Positions 35,622 through 46,071 of a stretch of 64,000 nt of DNA are shown one piece after another (the stretch's first letter is position 1; every line of letters begins with the position of its first letter). A program made the position numbers and the translations under genes. Under the pieces are notes generated by a model, which was given only the letters and a program-made list of their open reading frames with translations, made no database searches and had not been told where the DNA came from. Origin of the DNA: Ottelia alismoides (Eukaryota; Streptophyta; Magnoliopsida; Alismatales; Hydrocharitaceae); contig JAZKJV010002317.1 of the NCBI GenBank assembly GCA_037367405.1, positions 372,001-436,000 on the forward strand. The letters run 5' to 3'.

Positions 35622-37682
35622 CTAGGGTCTACGCTTTCTTCTCCTTTTGTATTGTAATTTGACCGGTCTATCATCTGCCATGGTGGTCTCCGGGGCTATA
35701 GGGCCAAATCCAAGCAGTTGGCTATTGCGATTTATTTCATCGATGTTGGTCATCTTGGTTCCTTCAACTCCGAAGAAGGACAACAGGAGGGGTGAATGAT
35801 GTGAAGGTCCTGCATTGTGCTCTGCTCGATCCCTCCGTGGTGCAGACGACGTTGTAGGCTCTCTGGATGGCCCACACTTAGGAATCGGGGTCTCAAATTC
35901 TATGCCAGACTGAGGAGGTTGTTGTGTATCAACTGTAACATCTCCCCCGCCAGAAGGCCTCTCTCCCCTTTGTCGGTGACCACATCCCCGTCCACGTCCT
36001 CGAACACGTGAACGGGGATGGGATGTAGCTTCTGCCTCGCCATCTTCCTGTGAAAGATCCTCAGTAGGACCATCTCGGAACTGTCGCTGTATAACAGCAG
36101 CAAGTTCTCTAATACGTGGAGCACCGTCATCGCAGAGTCGAACAATCTCCTCGAATTGAGACACCTGCAATATGAGCAACTGCAGAACATGTTAAATCAT
36201 ACCACAAAATTTAATTTAAGTAAATTTTAGCTTATCGCGTAATCGAGTGTGCATCCATGTCATCCAATGAAACGTCTTCTAATTCGACGATACCATGGCA
36301 AGTACTTGACGGTTGTATATGGTCCTCCCAATGAAATGGGAGTCATTGACACAACGTAGTCCCTACGGATGTTCCACAGTCTAATATAAACTGCATGGAA
36401 CTCCGTCCAATCGACGTTGCTCTTCCCTCGGAGATCGATGGAATGCAAATGAGATGACGTATTGCAAGCCATTGGAATCCCCTGAATGCCACCAAACTGT
36501 CGAAGAACTCTATCCGATGTGTGTAGCTCCACAATGCAAAAATGAATCAGGGGGACGCGAGCCACATGTAACTCCTCATTGCCACGACAATACAACGGTA
36601 ATAGGGACAACACCTCCTATGTATATGGAGTCCATACCACATGCGTTAAATTAGAAATATTTAAAAACCAGTATAATTGAAAAAATCGTAATAACATGTT
36701 AAGTGAATACCTGCTCATCTAGTTGTAGGTCAAGTGCATCCATATATGGTCGAATCACATGTGTAGATTCTGCTGTAATATCAAACTCTGCATGCCATCT
36801 TGTCCCCAAAGGCTTCCCTTGCCAAAGAGGACGGTGGTGAACGACCGGAGCGATATGGGGGAATCGCTCCCAAGCCCACAACTGTAACAGTATCAAGGGA
36901 CCACCAATCTCAACTGCCTCAACTTTCGATGCAACACATAACTGCATGTATAAGTAAGCCAAACAAGCTGAGCCCCAACTGTACGTCCCACAAGTCTCCA
37001 AGTCCTCCAAAAATGGTAGGTAGATCAGTGAGACCTCGTTTCCTGACTTGTCAGGAAAGATCACACCACCAAAAAGCTGTAGAATGTACGCTCGTGTGTA
37101 TCGCAGAATGGAATCTTCATCGGCGTCCTCTGGCAGAACTGAGAAGTGCTCAAGTAGCCAAGTCATGTGAACTCGAGCGCCATCAATGTTGGGCTGTTCT
37201 GGCCGGACCCCAAGCAACCGCTCACACAAGTCCACCCAACTGGGCGAAGTAGTAGGACCAATCACCGCCTGACCATCTATCTGCAACCCAAAAATGTAAG
37301 CGACATCTTGCAATGTAATAGTCATCTCCCCGTGGCGCATGTGAAATGTGTGTGTCTCGGGACGCCATCTCTCAACCAGAGCTGTAACTAGGTGCCAGTC
37401 CAAGGAAATAAAATCCATCTGCATTACGCCACGAAAACCCGCTACGCAAATGTGAGGAACTATGCGTTCGTCTAAGAGAACATGCCTCAGTATACTCTCC
37501 CATCGTCGGCACCGTAGGTATCTCTCACCTGAAAAAGACTGCATATAGATTATGAAAACAATTTTCTGAAATATTATGCGAATATTTCTAAAAGTTGTAC
37601 TTACATCCCCTGCCCAAACAACAGAGGAACGGTGCTCACTCTGCTGTCGTAATAGAGAACGATCAACTGGTCCCGGCTCCAT
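35622..37682 (-). CDS. Plant mobile domain (PMD, aminotransferase-like) protein, intron-containing
   Basis: The frame starts MEPGPVDRSLLRQQSEHRSS, a common opening of PMD proteins, and continues with MQMDFISLDWHLVTALVERW, RPETHTFHMRHGEMTITLQD, VAYIFGLQIDGQAVIGPT and a W-A-W-E-R-F-P block. Likely introns are 37604-37539 (GTAAGT...GCAG, in phase 0) and 36710-36617 (GTATTC...CATAG). The second joins LDEQ to EVLSLLPLYC. The next exon (to 36260) reads TSDRVLRQFGGIQGIPMACN and WYRRIRRRFIG, typical of the PMD C-terminal half. A last exon (36166-35622) gives an arginine- and proline-rich tail. Such domains occur in MAIN/MAIL proteins involved in silencing and in transposons. The function in this copy is unknown. 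The coding part looks intact once spliced, unlike its transposase neighbour. Confidence 0.78.
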
Positions 37683-37761
37683 CTGTTCATAAACAACATT
37701 AGAAACAATTAAACAATGTCTTTAAATGTAAATATTTTAAGAAGATTGTCAAGTAAATGAT

Positions 37762-40010
37762 TCACATACTATCTCTGTTGGGACACTTCCTTCTGTTATG
37801 ACCCAATCCACCACATATACCGCATGTATTTTGCGTCCTTCCATGCGTGGTGTTCCTCCTATTATGACCTTCAACACCACAAGTGTCGCATTGAGATTGC
37901 ACGGTATTCTCCCTCATGTCCATCTCATTGTGAATCCTCTTACTCTTTGGTCGCCCCTTTTTCCTTATCCTGCTATCATCTGGAATAACTAATGGTTGGT
38001 CGAAACTGGGCCACTTGTCTCTGTCACCAATGGGGTAGAATAATCCTTCGTAAATGTGGGACCGAGCTTGCCATGTATACCATGGGCCAACATATTCTTC
38101 CACATCTGTGTTCAAGTGAGATAGAACGGCACATGCATGAGAACAAGGGATTCTGTGTTTGCCATTTTTGACATGTACACGATGCATTGCTAACCAAGAC
38201 AGTTTGTTTTTTCCACCTTTTAGATCAAATTGTGTCATGCGTTGTCCTATGACGACCTCATACATGTGCAAAGGTGCTCCTTGAATGCGAAAACAACGGT
38301 GGCCATTACTTCTGTCGATCCAACGCTTCAACATATCATGCGCGTATTTGGTATATTTCTCACCCCGTACAATACAATTATGCGCCTCCTCCTGACGGTC
38401 ACAGAAGTAGTTAATACAGTTGTAGTACGTCTTTAACACCAATGCCGCAACTGACAGACTTCTTGATTCCTTAAGAACAACATTGTAGCTCTCAGAAAAG
38501 TTTGTGGTTGTGTAACCAAATCTGTAGCCCCCATCAAATGCAATTGTCCAACGTTTCTTTGGACAATCATGTGTGTCAAACCACTTTGCAGCATTCTCGT
38601 CGTATTCCTTCAGCTTGTCCATGTAAGATTGCCATTTTGCTTGCGAATAGACTTTTTCCGCCCTCATGACCATTCGCTTTAGAGTTTGATTTTTGTGGGC
38701 ATCATTGAAATTGCTACCCACACATCGTAGACTAAAGCGCCAATGCACGTATGGTGGAACAAATTGAACCTCTGGGTATCTAAGTGCAGCACGTATCTCA
38801 GGAGCACAATCATATAACAAACAAATCGGTCCAGCACGGTCACGGAAAATATACAAACGTAGCCTCTCCAGAAACCACGCCCAACTAAGGCCATCCTCCT
38901 CGTTGACAAACGCAAAAGTCAACGGTAAAATGTGGTTAGCTGCATCGATTGAGCAAGCAATAAGGATCTTCTGCTTATACCTTCCATACATGTGTGTACC
39001 ATCCACACTAACAATGGGCCTGTAGTGTCTAAATGCCTCAATACAAGGTCCAAATGCCTAGAAGACCCTCTCAAATAGCTCCCCTCCGTTCACTGTTGTA
39101 GTGTCAATATCTGTAAGTGAACCAGGAATAGTCTCCTCAAAAGCTCTAAAAAGATAAGGAAGTTCGTTGTAAGATTTCTTCCAATCGCCGTATACCATCT
39201 CAATGCCTTTCCTTCTTGCGTCCCAAACCCTTCTTCTACTCACATGGAAGCCAAAATCATCTTGAATTGATGTCTGAAGAAATGAGACCTTGACTGAGGG
39301 AGATATTTTTATTTGATTTAGGAATCTGAGTGTCATGAACTTGCAATCCAGCTGATGATGGTCTTGATTAACAGCACGATTCAAGCAAATATGCGGCTTG
39401 TCAACCATTGAGACAACAAGCTGTCCATCTATTGGTCGACGATGACCACGCAATCTCCACAACAACCTCTAGCCCGTTCGCTGCAGTGTATATCCCACAC
39501 CTTCTTGTCTGATTCCAGTACCGTGAAGTTCTAATGACGTTTAATGTGGAAAACCTTCATGGCGTACACCAAATCGGCTTTGCATTTGAAAAGCATGCCA
39601 TTTTTCAACTCGTTGCTCAGACTAATCCCATCATCACAATTCATGCAATCGTTGTCATTGAGAATGTACCCATCACCACCTCTCATGTTCAAAAATGGTA
39701 TGTCAGACACGATACGGGTTCCAAGATGATGATCCTGCTCCTCATTGTCATCATTTTCCATCTCGTCATCCGTATTCTGTGGCGAGGGTTCCATTAACCT
39801 GTCCAGTTCCGGTTCATTAACATGATCCATGTTTACCACGGGAGCAGAAACTTCGAGGTACGGATCCACCTTGCGGTACAGAAACTTGAGGTACGGATCC
39901 GGGTATAGAGACAACGATAGTAATTATCACGGGCCGATATGCAGCACCCATCTCCTCACCATACTCGACAATCTCTCGGACATCATCATCAAACTCGACG
40001 CACCCAATAT
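37762..40010 (-). pseudogene. MULE transposase (MuDR type), nearly intact core with stops
   Basis: The enzyme would cut and join element ends in the nucleus. The N-terminal part (39914-39531) has an acidic stretch, then G-M-L-F-K-C-K-A-D-L-V-Y-A-M-K-V-F. The next piece (39465-39058) reads RRRVWDARRKGIEMVYGDWK and ends GGELFERVF. The core (39006-37762, 414 codons) has DGTHMYGRYKQKILIACSID with the first catalytic D, LLYDCAPEIRAAL with the second, and NFSESYNVVLKESRSL with the likely E. A SWIM zinc finger follows (KHRIPCSHACAVL), then CGICGGLGHNRRKC, a zinc knuckle. A TAG stop at 39058 replaces the expected W of a V-F-W-A-F-G block, and another stop and a frame change lie at 39465-39535. It is recently inactivated: most of the protein is still readable. 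Confidence 0.88.
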
Positions 40011-40039
40011 AAAAATTTGCTCCATCTTGGGACATTCTA

Positions 40040-40600
40040 TGAAACACCTCGCCCTGCGCGTGGTGACCTCGCCCCGTGCGTGGCCCCCGAGCCCTGCGCC
40101 CCTCGCCCAGCGCATGGTGCTCTCGCCTCTCGCAACCTCGCCCCGCGCGTGGTGCGACCTCGACAGCCCTGCATAGCCCAGACACCCAGCGCATCCAGGC
40201 GACCAGCAGGATGCATGCAAGGCTATATCGATATCGATATCGTTTCGATATCGTATCGAAATGATATTTCGACGATATATCGACGATATATCGCCGAAAT
40301 ATCGTCCATATTGACGAGCTTTTGTGAAGAAAATGCTTGGAAATCGGTATATATCGCCATATCGGTACCATGTCGATATCGATATATCGGCGATATATTC
40401 CGATATTTCCTTCCATGGCAGGACGTTCTTCCGCGCGACCAGCCCCAGCCCTGGCTTTCGCGTCCCATGAGTCCACGCTTCTGCGTGCGTGAGAAGATCC
40501 TGTAGCAGGGCGTTCTTCCGCGAGTGAACGCGTCCCGTGAGTCCACGCTTCTGCACGCGTGAGAAGATCCTGTAGCAGGATGTTCTTCCGCGCGTGAACA
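40040..40600. repeat. GC-rich tandem repeats flanking the foldback element
   Basis: At 40040-40200 degenerate units with CCTCGCCC, GCGCGTGGTG and GCGCATGG recur every 20-30 bp. At 40420-40600 a ~70-bp unit (GTTCTTCCGCG ... GAGTCCACGCTTCTGC ... GAGAAGATCCTGTAGCAGG) occurs about 2.5 times, with GTTCTTCC at 40425, 40512 and 40582. They probably belong to the MULE end or to a captured GC-rich sequence. Confidence 0.7.
40214..40417. mobile_element. CGATAT-type foldback element, 204 bp, copy 1
   Basis: It starts CATGCAAGG and ends CCTTCCATG, the inverted termini. It is flanked by GCAGGATG (40206-40213) and GCAGGACG (40418-40425), an 8-bp target duplication with one change. The interior is built of self-complementary ATATCGATATCG and CGATATATCG words. 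It matches 58666-58870 in length, termini and layout. The 8-bp duplication points to hAT-type transposition. It has no coding capacity. Confidence 0.82.
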
Positions 40601-40879
40601 ATTATCTGCATATTGGAGCCGCGATTTACAGTCCTGCACCCCCTCGCATTCTAGCCTACTGAAGCGTGAGAAGGATCTTGAAGTTCTGCATCCAGGATCG
40701 CCCTAGCAAACAACAAGGATTAAAGGATGGTTGTATGAGTCTACACGTACAACCAATCCTTCATATGATTCTGTAGACTCCATTATACCGATCTACTCTC
40801 CGGTCGAACTCCGTTATTTGGCTATTTCACATCACGTCAGACAACAAGGGTGACATCTTCTCGTCGGGAGCCTTAAAGG

Positions 40880-41830
40880 GCCCGTCTCTCATTGCTAAGA
40901 TGGATGAGACCAACTATGAATTGTGGTCCATGTAGTTTCTCACTCTCATGCAGTGCAACAACAAGGAGCACATCCTGACAGATCCAGAGCCAGCGGACAA
41001 GACCAGAGCAAATGTTTCTTGGAAGCAAGATGACGCGTATGCGCGTGTTTGGCTTTGTGAGACTCTTTCTACAGAAATTGCCAATGATATTCTAACCCAA
41101 CCCACTGCTAAGGTAATGTAGGACACTTTGGCATCCACTTATGCACAGGCGAAGAATGAGGCCAAGATCCTTCAACTACAGTTTGATATCTATAACACCA
41201 AGCAGAATGGTCGCCCTCTGCATGTCTACTACTGTTCGTTACGTGGCATGTTTGAAAAACTTCATAGCTACATGCCTATTACGACGTCTATTGAACAACA
41301 AAAGACATAGGAACTCTACGATGGTTGGAGTTTTCATGGCCGGACTTGATGCAGAATATGATGCTGCACGTACTCATCTTCTTACTGGAGCAACCATTCC
41401 TCCTATAGAGGAGGCCTATAGCTGTCTCAGCCGACTCATCATCCCTTCGACAATAACATCTTCGCACTCCTCAACGATGGTCGCTTCTCGTAGTCGAGGT
41501 GGGGCGATCCAGTCCAGAGGCCGCACACCTCGAGGAAGAGGCGGTGGACGCCAATGTGGTCCCTGCACCTATTGGCGCAAGTCTGGACATGCAGAGGATA
41601 CATGCTATCAGAAGCATGGATATCCTGGTTCTGGTCGAGCAGCAGAGCAGATTGTGCCTTTAGAGACTTCAACTCCCCAGACCGATCCTGGCCTGGATGA
41701 TATTGTCTCTTGTATTCGAGAGATCATGACTCCTAGTGCTGACACCACCACAGATACTGCTACAGCAACCAAAGCCTCTTCAAGCTCCTCAGGTATCACC
41801 TATGCCTTTACTGGTAGTACGAATGCGGAC
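40880..41830 (+). pseudogene. Copia E gag, with stops
   Basis: From ATG 40900 the frame reads MDETNYELWSM, a TAG stop, then FLTLMQCNNKEHILTDPEPA, WKQDDAYARVWLCETLS and, after a second stop, STYAQAKNEAKILQLQFDIY. This is the UBN2-type gag of plant Copia elements. A frame change near 41310 leads to FMAGLDAEYDAARTHLL and a degenerate zinc knuckle, CTYWRKSGHAEDTCYQKHG, in which the second Cys has become W. The product would be the capsid. Three stops and one frame change inactivate it. Confidence 0.82.
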
Positions 41831-43016
41831 ATGACAGAATGGATTGTGGACTCTGGTGCGTCTCACCACTTATGTGGAGACAGAACGCAACTAAAGTCCT
41901 ACAAGGCTATACCACATGGCAGATGGGTCGTCATTGCTACCACTTACCCGTTACAGGACAAGGGGAGGTGCAGTTGAAACCATCCATGCGTATGAAGAAT
42001 GTTTTATATGCTTCTGCCTTTCAGATGAATTTACTTTCTATTAGTCAGATCACTAAGGATTTGCATTGTCGTGCCATCTTTGACCCTTCATCTCTTGTGT
42101 TTCAGGACATACTCACGGGCAGGATGATTGGAAGTGGCCGTGAGCAGCGAGGACTTTACATATTGGTCCAATCTCCTCATGCTAGTATTTCTATTATACC
42201 TACTGGACCGGTCTCTCCTTATTTATGGCACCTTAGGTTTGGGCATCTTCCTCTGCAGAAGTTATATCATGTTCTCCCTCAGATTTCTACTAGATCCTCC
42301 TTTCAGTGTGAAGCATGTCAACTTGGGAAGCAATACCGTTCATCTTTTTCATTTCGTCAAAGTCGGAGCAGTTCTCAGCTATTTGAGCTTCTTCATTTAA
42401 ACATTTGGGGTCCTAGTCGTGTTCCTGATCTCTAGGGACACCATTTTTATCTTGTAGCGGTAGATAATTTTTCTAGACTTTCCTGGGTCTTCTTATTGAA
42501 GAATAAGTCTGAGGTTGGATCCACTATCAAGTATTTTATTAATGAAATAAAAAATATTTTTCTGCCAATGTCAAGTATATTTGTTCTGACAATGCTTTGG
42601 AATTTTGCACCTTACATCTTTATGAGTTCCTTAAATCCTATGGCATCGTTCATCAAACCTCATGTGTCTACACTTCCCGACAGAACGATGTTGCCGAGCG
42701 CAAACACCGTCACTTACTTGATGTAACCAGAACATTGTTGATACAGAGCCATGCTCCTCATTCTTACTGGGGTGATGCTGACCTTACTGCTTGCTATCTA
42801 GTAAACCGTATGCCCTCGTCTGTGTTAGGAGAAAAGATTCCTTACTCGATTGCGTTCCCTGAGAAGGATCTCTTCTACTTACACTTCGTGTGTTTGGATC
42901 TGTTGCCTTTTCATGACGTCTCTCGAGGGCGTGACAAGCTCTCTCCTAAAGCTGTCAAGTGTGTGTTTGTCAGCTACTCTCGTACCCAAAAGGGTATCGC
43001 TGCTTTGATCCACTAA
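41830..43016 (+). pseudogene. Copia E protease, pre-integrase and integrase
   Basis: The protease keeps its active site, WIVDSGASHHLCGD (about 41840-41880). After a frame change near 41920 come the beta-strand region QLKPSMRMKNVLYASAFQMN and the pre-integrase domain LWHLRFGHLPLQKLYHVL with CEACQLGKQYRS (42000-42400). The integrase core resumes in other frames: YICSDNALEF, YGIVHQTSCVYTSRQNDVAE with the catalytic E, and SYWGDADLTACYLVNRMPSS (42597-43016). Many stops lie at 42435-42590. It is followed by a proline-rich spacer with a PPPLPPPPPPPPLL run. Confidence 0.82.
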
Positions 43017-43558
43017 GCCAAAATATTTTGTTATTGCTGACGTTACTTTCTTTGAGTTAGTCATGCATTTTTCTCCTACAGGTAACAAACTTACTCCATC
43101 TGACTCTAATGATGAGATATACATGCCACCACCTCCTATAGTTGGTTCCTCACCTTCACCTACTCCTCCTCCACTACCTCCACCACCTCCTCCACCACCT
43201 TTACTACCTCCGTTGGTTCAGTTCTTACCTCGTGGTGTTCCTCGCAGATCTCGCTATGTCCGCCATGCTCACAAGCCTTTTCCATCATCCATCACGCCTC
43301 AGGTATGTAATGAGCATATTATTTCTACTGATGGCACTACTGAATTAACTGTACAGCAGGAGGAGCAGGTACCCCTTCAAGAGGGAAATATACATGCCCA
43401 GGACTTGGCAGATGATCTTGACGTACCATTTGCTCTGCGAAAGCAGAAATGGGCGTGTGCTACTTACCCTCTTGCAGCCCAAATTTCTTTTGAGCAGGTT
43501 GTCAGAGGATTTCAGGAGATTTACGTTAGCACTATCAGCCGTGCAGATGCCAAAGACG

Positions 43559-44020
43559 AGTGTTGCAATAGTCGGCCGACTATCCCGAATAGTCGGTCCG
43601 ACTATGCGGTGCGGTGGGGTACCCGACTGAACAGACCTCCAGTCGAGCAATAGTCGGCCTGACCGAATAGTCGGCCGACTATTCGACCGACTGGCCCGAC
43701 TATGAGGCCGACTGGAGTTTGACTCTTCATATTTTTATTTTTTTATTTTCAATTTTCAATATTTATGGGTTACATTTTACCACGGTATCGTCACAAATGT
43801 CAAATTCTATATGTCTATTATATTGATTGGTACTTTTATCTTGGATTCATGTTAAATAATGACCATATATGTATTCAAATATAAGAATATATGTATTATA
43901 AATAATTTTTATATTAAAAAAATACAAAATCGAATAATTCCGAATAGTCGCTCGAATACCGATTATTCTCTATTCAGTGACCCCTCCGACTGAATACCGA
44001 ATACCGTCTTCTGCAACACT
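43559..44020. mobile_element. AGTCGG-type MITE, 462 bp, in the Copia E pol
   Basis: The ends are AGTGTTGCA and TGCAACACT, a perfect 9-bp inverted terminus. They are flanked by GCCAAAGACG on both sides (43549-43558 and 44021-44030), an exact 10-bp target duplication made from Copia coding sequence. Both subterminal regions are packed with AGTCGG / CCGACTAT / CGAATA words in both orientations around an AT-rich core. The 10-bp duplication suggests Mutator-type rather than hAT-type transposition. It has no coding capacity. Confidence 0.88.
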
Positions 44021-44030
44021 GCCAAAGACG

Positions 44031-45566
44031 TATCAGGACACTCTCAAAGATAGTCAGTGGAGGTTAGCTATGGAGGAGGAGATGGATGCGCTACAGTCAC
44101 GTGGTACGCAGAGTCTTGTTTCTGCTCCTATTGATACATCAGTCATGGGATGCAAATGAGTGTTTACTGTGAAACACCGTGCGGATGACAGTGTGGATCG
44201 CTATAAGGCGAGACTTGTAACACGAGGATTTACCCAGACATATGGGGTGGACTATCACGATACTTTCTCCCCAGTTGTCATACATTCTACTCTACGTATT
44301 CTCCTTGTTGTTGCTGTGACACGAGATTGGCCTCTTTATCAGCTTGATGTGAAGAATGCTTTTCTCTACGGTGACCTGCAGGAGGAGGTCTACATGCAAT
44401 ATCAACCACCTGGATTTGCTGCTGAGGGGGAGTGCCAGAAAGTTTGCAGGTTACACAAGGCTATCTATGGCCTCAAGCAAAGTCCAAGAGCATGGTTCCA
44501 AAAGCTCTCGGACTTGATAGAACAGCAGGGGCTTGTAAGATCAACTGCTGATCACTCCTTGTTCATACAGAAGACCTAGAGAGGTATTGCAGTTATTCTA
44601 GTTTATGTTGATGACATTATTATTACAGGAGATGACGAGCATGGCATTTAGGATGCCAAGGACTTCCTAGGTCAACAGTTTATGACCAAGGGCCTTGGAC
44701 ATTTATGTTATTTCCTCGGAATAGAGTTTGCCAGGAATCAACGGGGTCTTGTAATGAGTCTAATGACCCAGAGAAAGTATGTTATAGATCTTCTTTCAGA
44801 GACTGGCATGGCAGATTGTAGACCTACCACTACTATGCTTGGCCCAAGCATGAAGTTCTATGATGATGATACTGAGGAAGTCGACATAAGAAGATACAAA
44901 GAGCTTGTTAGCAGGCTATTATATGTAACTATTACCAGGCCTTACATAGCATTTGTAGTAAGCAAAGTGAGTCAGTTTATGAAGCAACCAAGACAGGCAC
45001 ATATGGATGCAGTCCATATGATTCTGAGATACTTGAAGACTTCACATGGTATTGGACTTCTTTTCAGCAGAGGCAAATCTCTCTCAGTGACAGCATATGC
45101 AGATGTAGACTATGCTGGGTGTCCAAAGGATAGAAAGTCTATGACTGGATTTGCTGTGTTCGTAGGAAATTCTCTGGTTTCATGGAAGAGTAAGAAGCAT
45201 ACTGTGGTTGCTAGATCAAGTGCTGAATTGGAATACAGGGCCATGGCACAGGCTAGTACAGAGATGATGTGGGTCAGATCCGTTCTTACCGACCTGACCA
45301 CAGAAGTACCTCTTCCCATGCACCTCCAATGTGATAATCAAGCTGCTCTCTTCATTGCAAATAACCCAGCCTTTCATGAGAGGACAAAGCACATAGAGGT
45401 GGATTGTCACTACACTCGTGACATGATACAGAAAGGTATTATCACTACTACACATGTCAGCTCCAGAGACCAGACGACAGATATATTTACAAAAGCTATA
45501 GCGAAAGGACCTTATCAGAGATGTTGTTCCAAGCTGAGTCTCATTGATATCTACGCTCCAGCTTGA
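44031..45566 (+). pseudogene. Copia E reverse transcriptase and RNase H
   Basis: RT reads WRLAMEEEMDAL, a stop at 44157, then VDRYKARLVTRGFTQTYGVD, LYQLDVKNAFLYGDLQEEVY, and AIYGLKQSPRAWF. After a stop at 44577 it gives VILVYVDDIIITGDD with the catalytic YVDD, another stop, then GLGHLCYFLGIEFARNQRGL. From 44682 the frame is open for 294 codons: DCRPTTTMLGPSMKF, TAYADVDYAGCPKDRKSMTG, SWKSKKHTVVARSSAELEYR, HLQCDNQAALFIANNPAFHE and RTKHIEVDCHYTRDMI. This is the complete RNase H. It ends IDIYAPA just before the purine tract. The close match of layout to 60780-61440 shows both belong to one Ale-like family. Confidence 0.9.
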
Positions 45567-45573
45567 GGGGGAG

Positions 45574-45720
45574 TGTTGAGATAGTTACTATTTTTAGCAC
45601 GTTCCTTTATGTATTTTCCTATTTTCTGTTTCATCCTTTTGTAATTTACCCAATGGTTCTTTTCCTATATAAGAGAACTCTTGGGCCTATGATAATGCAT
45701 CTCAATTTATCCCCTTAACA
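45574..45720 (+). repeat. 3' LTR of Copia E, 147 bp, with TATA box
   Basis: GAGGGGGAG precedes TGTTGAGATAGTTACT and is the purine tract. The LTR ends CCCCTTAACA. A CTATATAAGAGA box (about 45665-45676) is the LTR promoter. Short LTRs like this are usual for Ale-type Copia elements. Confidence 0.88.
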
Positions 45721-46071
45721 CTTTTATGTTTTTTCTTGTTCTCACGTTCCAAGTAGGGGTGGACACTATATGAGTCCACCCATATAACCCAACCAAATCG
45801 TTAAAAATGGGTTAGAATGATTAGGATTATTTGGGTTTTGGGTCGGATTGGACCTAAACCATATTCTTTCAATGACTATTGGGTCGGTTGGTGGATCTAA
45901 TTTCTTCCACCTAACCCACCCAAATAACCCAAACTATTTCTTTGGATGACAAAGGGTTTAATCCCACCCAACCCAACCAATATATACTCAATATATAGTA
46001 TTGAGATTTCTAAACTCATATATGTTGGTAATGTGCAACTTGGATTCTCCAATCCAAGTTATTAACTTATT

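Larger units (their letters stand above)
35250..40650 (-). mobile_element. Mutator-like element with transposase and plant mobile domain gene
   Basis: Reading right to left, a MULE transposase (39914-37762) is followed 79 bp later by a plant mobile domain gene (37682-35622) on the same strand. Outer limits are approximate. The left limit is where Copia LTR similarity stops (35249) and the right limit is before Copia gag resumes. Long terminal inverted repeats could not be matched by eye. Near the left edge, an AGCCGC...GCGGCT short hairpin (about 35335-35358) may be part of the terminus. GC-rich tandem repeats (40040-40200 and 40420-40600) sit at the right side. Confidence 0.75.
35215..45720 (+). 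mobile_element. Short-LTR (Ale-like) Copia element (E) in intron 1, with nested elements
   Basis: The 3' LTR is complete (45574-45720). The first 35 bp of an LTR (TGTCGAGATAGTTACT onward) sit at 35215-35249 and match the start of the 3' LTR at about 33 of 35 positions. Both ends have the same 5-bp flank, CTTTT (35210-35214 and 45721-45725), as expected of one insertion. Coding runs gag, protease, integrase, RT, RNase H from about 40880 to 45566. The rest of the 5' LTR and the primer site were not found. A MULE occupies the space where they should be, and a foldback element splits integrase from RT. All domains carry stops or frame changes. Confidence 0.8.

Noticed and set aside
40214..40417. 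CGATAT tract as a simple microsatellite
   Set aside because: Defined inverted ends, an 8-bp flanking duplication and a second copy of the same length at 58666-58870 show it is an inserted element.
43142..43348. A leucine/histidine-rich frame in the Copia E spacer
   Set aside because: It is the out-of-frame reading of the proline-rich linker of Copia pol.
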